Assembly (NCBI GenBank): GCA_903958915.1
Contig: CAJBVC010000191.1
Coordinates: 1 to 6,584 of the forward strand
Reading direction: 5' to 3'
DNA: 6,584 nucleotides
Origin: an uncultured beta proteobacterium
GTDB taxonomy: Bacteria > Pseudomonadota > Gammaproteobacteria > Burkholderiales > Burkholderiaceae_C
Part shown: positions 5,498 through 6,584 of the stretch, piece after piece
How positions within the stretch are numbered: position 1 is the first letter of the stretch
Layout: the number at the start of each line of letters is the position of its first letter
Notes under the pieces: model-generated
What the model was told of the DNA's origin: nothing
The model's input: only the letters and a program-made list of their open reading frames with translations
The model's database searches: none
Program-made: the position numbers and the translations under genes

Positions 5498-5965
5498 ATG
5501 AACCGCCTCGCCTCCATACTGCCCCCATCGCAAGTCGTTGCCCACGTTGATGTCACCAGCAAGAAGCGGGCCTTTGAAGAGGCGGGCCTGCTGTTCGAGA
5601 ATCTGCATGGACTCAGTCGAGCATTGGTGACCGATAGTCTGTTTTCGCGTGAGCGGTTGGGGTCCACTGGACTGGGCCATGGCGTGGCCATTCCCCACGG
5701 ACGAATCAAGGGCCTCAAATCGCCGATGGCGGCCGTGTTCCAGTTGGCGCAACCAATACCCTTTGAAGCCCCCGACGAACAGCCGGTCAGTTTAATGATC
5801 TTTTTGCTGGTCCCGGAAGCGGCCACGCAGAGGCATTTGGAAATCCTGTCGGAAATTGCTGAATTGCTCAGCGATGCAGCACTGAGACAGAGCCTCATTG
5901 CCTGCGCTGATGCTTTGGATTTGCACGGGCTGATTGTTGGCTGGCAATCCGCGCAAGTGGCCTGA
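5498..5965 (+). CDS. ptsN: nitrogen PTS EIIA-like regulatory protein (EIIA-Ntr)
   Basis: PtsN is the terminal phosphate acceptor of the nitrogen phosphotransferase chain (PtsP, NPr/HPr, PtsN). It regulates potassium transport and other targets by its phosphorylation state, not by carrying sugar. The 155-residue protein is a single PTS EIIA type-2 domain. The active-site block SRERLGSTGLGHGVAIPHG (50-68) holds the phosphorylatable His67 in the IPHG motif. PVSLMIFLLVP (96-106) and HLEILSEIAELLSD (113-126) are the later conserved segments. The ATG at 5498 gives the family start MNRLASILPP. An in-frame GTG at 5477 would add seven residues and lies against the terminator T-run. No SD is visible before the ATG, unlike hpf and hprK. 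hprK follows 27 nt after the stop, so the two are probably cotranscribed. Confidence 0.94.
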   Translation: MNRLASILPPSQVVAHVDVTSKKRAFEEAGLLFENLHGLSRALVTDSLFSRERLGSTGLGHGVAIPHGRIKGLKSPMAAVFQLAQPIPFEAPDEQPVSLMIFLLVPEAATQRHLEILSEIAELLSDAALRQSLIACADALDLHGLIVGWQSAQVA

Positions 5966-5992
5966 ACCCGCTTTGCGGCGCTGAGGTTTGCG

Positions 5993-6584
5993 TTGAAGCC
6001 CACCGTTGTCAGTGCCGATGTCCTCTTCGAAGAATTTCGTGGACGCCTGCACTGGGAGTGGGTTGCGGGATTAGGAGCCTCTGAGCGCCGCTTCGACGAA
6101 GTCGCAGTGCGTGCAGCCCGGTCGGGTGCTGATCTGGTCGGCTATCTCAATTACATCCATCCTTACCGCGTTCAAATTCTGGGCGAGCGCGAGGTGGCGT
6201 ACCTGACAAACGCCACATTGGACGACTGCGCACGACGCATTGCACGCATCGTTACCTTGGAGCCCCCAGTGCTGATTCTGGCGGATGGCCAGGCTGCGCC
6301 CGAGGCGCTGGTGTCCATGTGCGAGCGCGCGCTGATCCCGATGTTTGCGACCAAGGAGTCTTCTGCCTTTGTCATCGACGTTTTGCGTGCCTACCTGTCC
6401 AAGCACTTTGCCGACCGTCTGTCGATGCACGGAGTGTTTATGGACATCCTCGGACTCGGCGTGATGATCACCGGGGAGTCCGGTCTGGGCAAGAGTGAAC
6501 TGGGGCTGGAACTCATTTCCCGTGGCAACGGGCTCGTCGCCGACGACGCGGTGGACTTGTATCGAATCAACCAGACCACGATCG
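5993..6584 (+). CDS. hprK: HPr kinase/phosphorylase (3' end outside window)
   Basis: HprK phosphorylates HPr on a serine with ATP and reverses the reaction by phosphorolysis, tuning PTS phosphate flow. In betaproteobacteria it is linked to PTS-Ntr regulation, not classical sugar PTS repression. The visible 197 residues hold the N-terminal domain (about 1-130), then [20 protein letters not shown] with His146 (145-164), the Walker A GESGLGKS (161-168), [15 protein letters not shown] (176-190) and the acidic pair Asp184-Asp185. The C-terminal third, with the HprK signature helix, lies past the window edge. The start is TTG at 5993. It is preceded by GAGG at a 6-nt spacing and gives the N-terminus [15 protein letters not shown], which I recall from Comamonadaceae HprK. 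The first in-frame ATG is over 100 codons in and cannot be the start. It lies 27 nt after ptsN. Confidence 0.93.
   Translation, partial: MKPTVVSADVLFEEFRGRLHWEWVAGLGASERRFDEVAVRAARSGADLVGYLNYIHPYRVQILGEREVAYLTNATLDDCARRIARIVTLEPPVLILADGQAAPEALVSMCERALIPMFATKESSAFVIDVLRAYLSKHFADRLSMHGVFMDILGLGVMITGESGLGKSELGLELISRGNGLVADDAVDLYRINQTTI

Overview
The window looks like the chromosome of a betaproteobacterium, most likely Burkholderiales and close to Comamonadaceae. The reasons are the hpf-ptsN-hprK gene order, an HprK N-terminus of the type I recall from that family, a DUF3297 protein beside a glutathione S-transferase, and moderately GC-rich coding DNA. This placement rests on recalled protein sequences, not on a search. 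I see no insertion sequence, phage gene or CRISPR array.

Layout. (1) Positions 1-190: a possible 3' tail of an upstream gene, a likely -10 box, an initiator tRNA-fMet and an intrinsic terminator. (2) Positions 323-1297, plus strand: a glutathione S-transferase and a small DUF3297 protein. (3) Positions 1260-4767, minus strand, transcribed right to left: corA (divalent cation channel), mtnA (methylthioribose-1-phosphate isomerase), a class II aldolase-fold protein and mtnP (methylthioadenosine phosphorylase). The gaps are 22, 10 and 2 nt, so this reads as one operon. Its last gene overlaps the DUF3297 gene tail to tail by 38 bp. (4) Positions 4768-5098: a divergent intergenic region with an imperfect hairpin in the corA leader and weak promoter candidates on both strands. 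(5) Positions 5099-6584, plus strand: hpf, an intrinsic terminator, ptsN, and hprK running off the right edge.

How the genes work together. MtnP would phosphorolyse 5'-methylthioadenosine (and possibly 5'-deoxyadenosine) to adenine and a 5-substituted ribose-1-phosphate. MtnA would isomerise this to the ribulose-1-phosphate. The aldolase-fold protein would then cleave or dehydrate it. No mtnC, mtnD or mtnK lies in the window, so the set resembles the short 'DHAP shunt' for S-adenosylmethionine by-products more than the full methionine salvage pathway. The aldolase-fold protein has metal-site motifs unlike those I recall for FucA/Ald2 or MtnB, so its reaction is the main open question. The right-hand block carries ribosome hibernation and nitrogen-PTS regulation.

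The gene content is mostly ordinary housekeeping. The more unusual points are the aldolase subfamily, the corA leader hairpin with its GGGGTCAGATTCC-type core, the terminator and SD-less start at ptsN, and the overlapping convergent gene ends.
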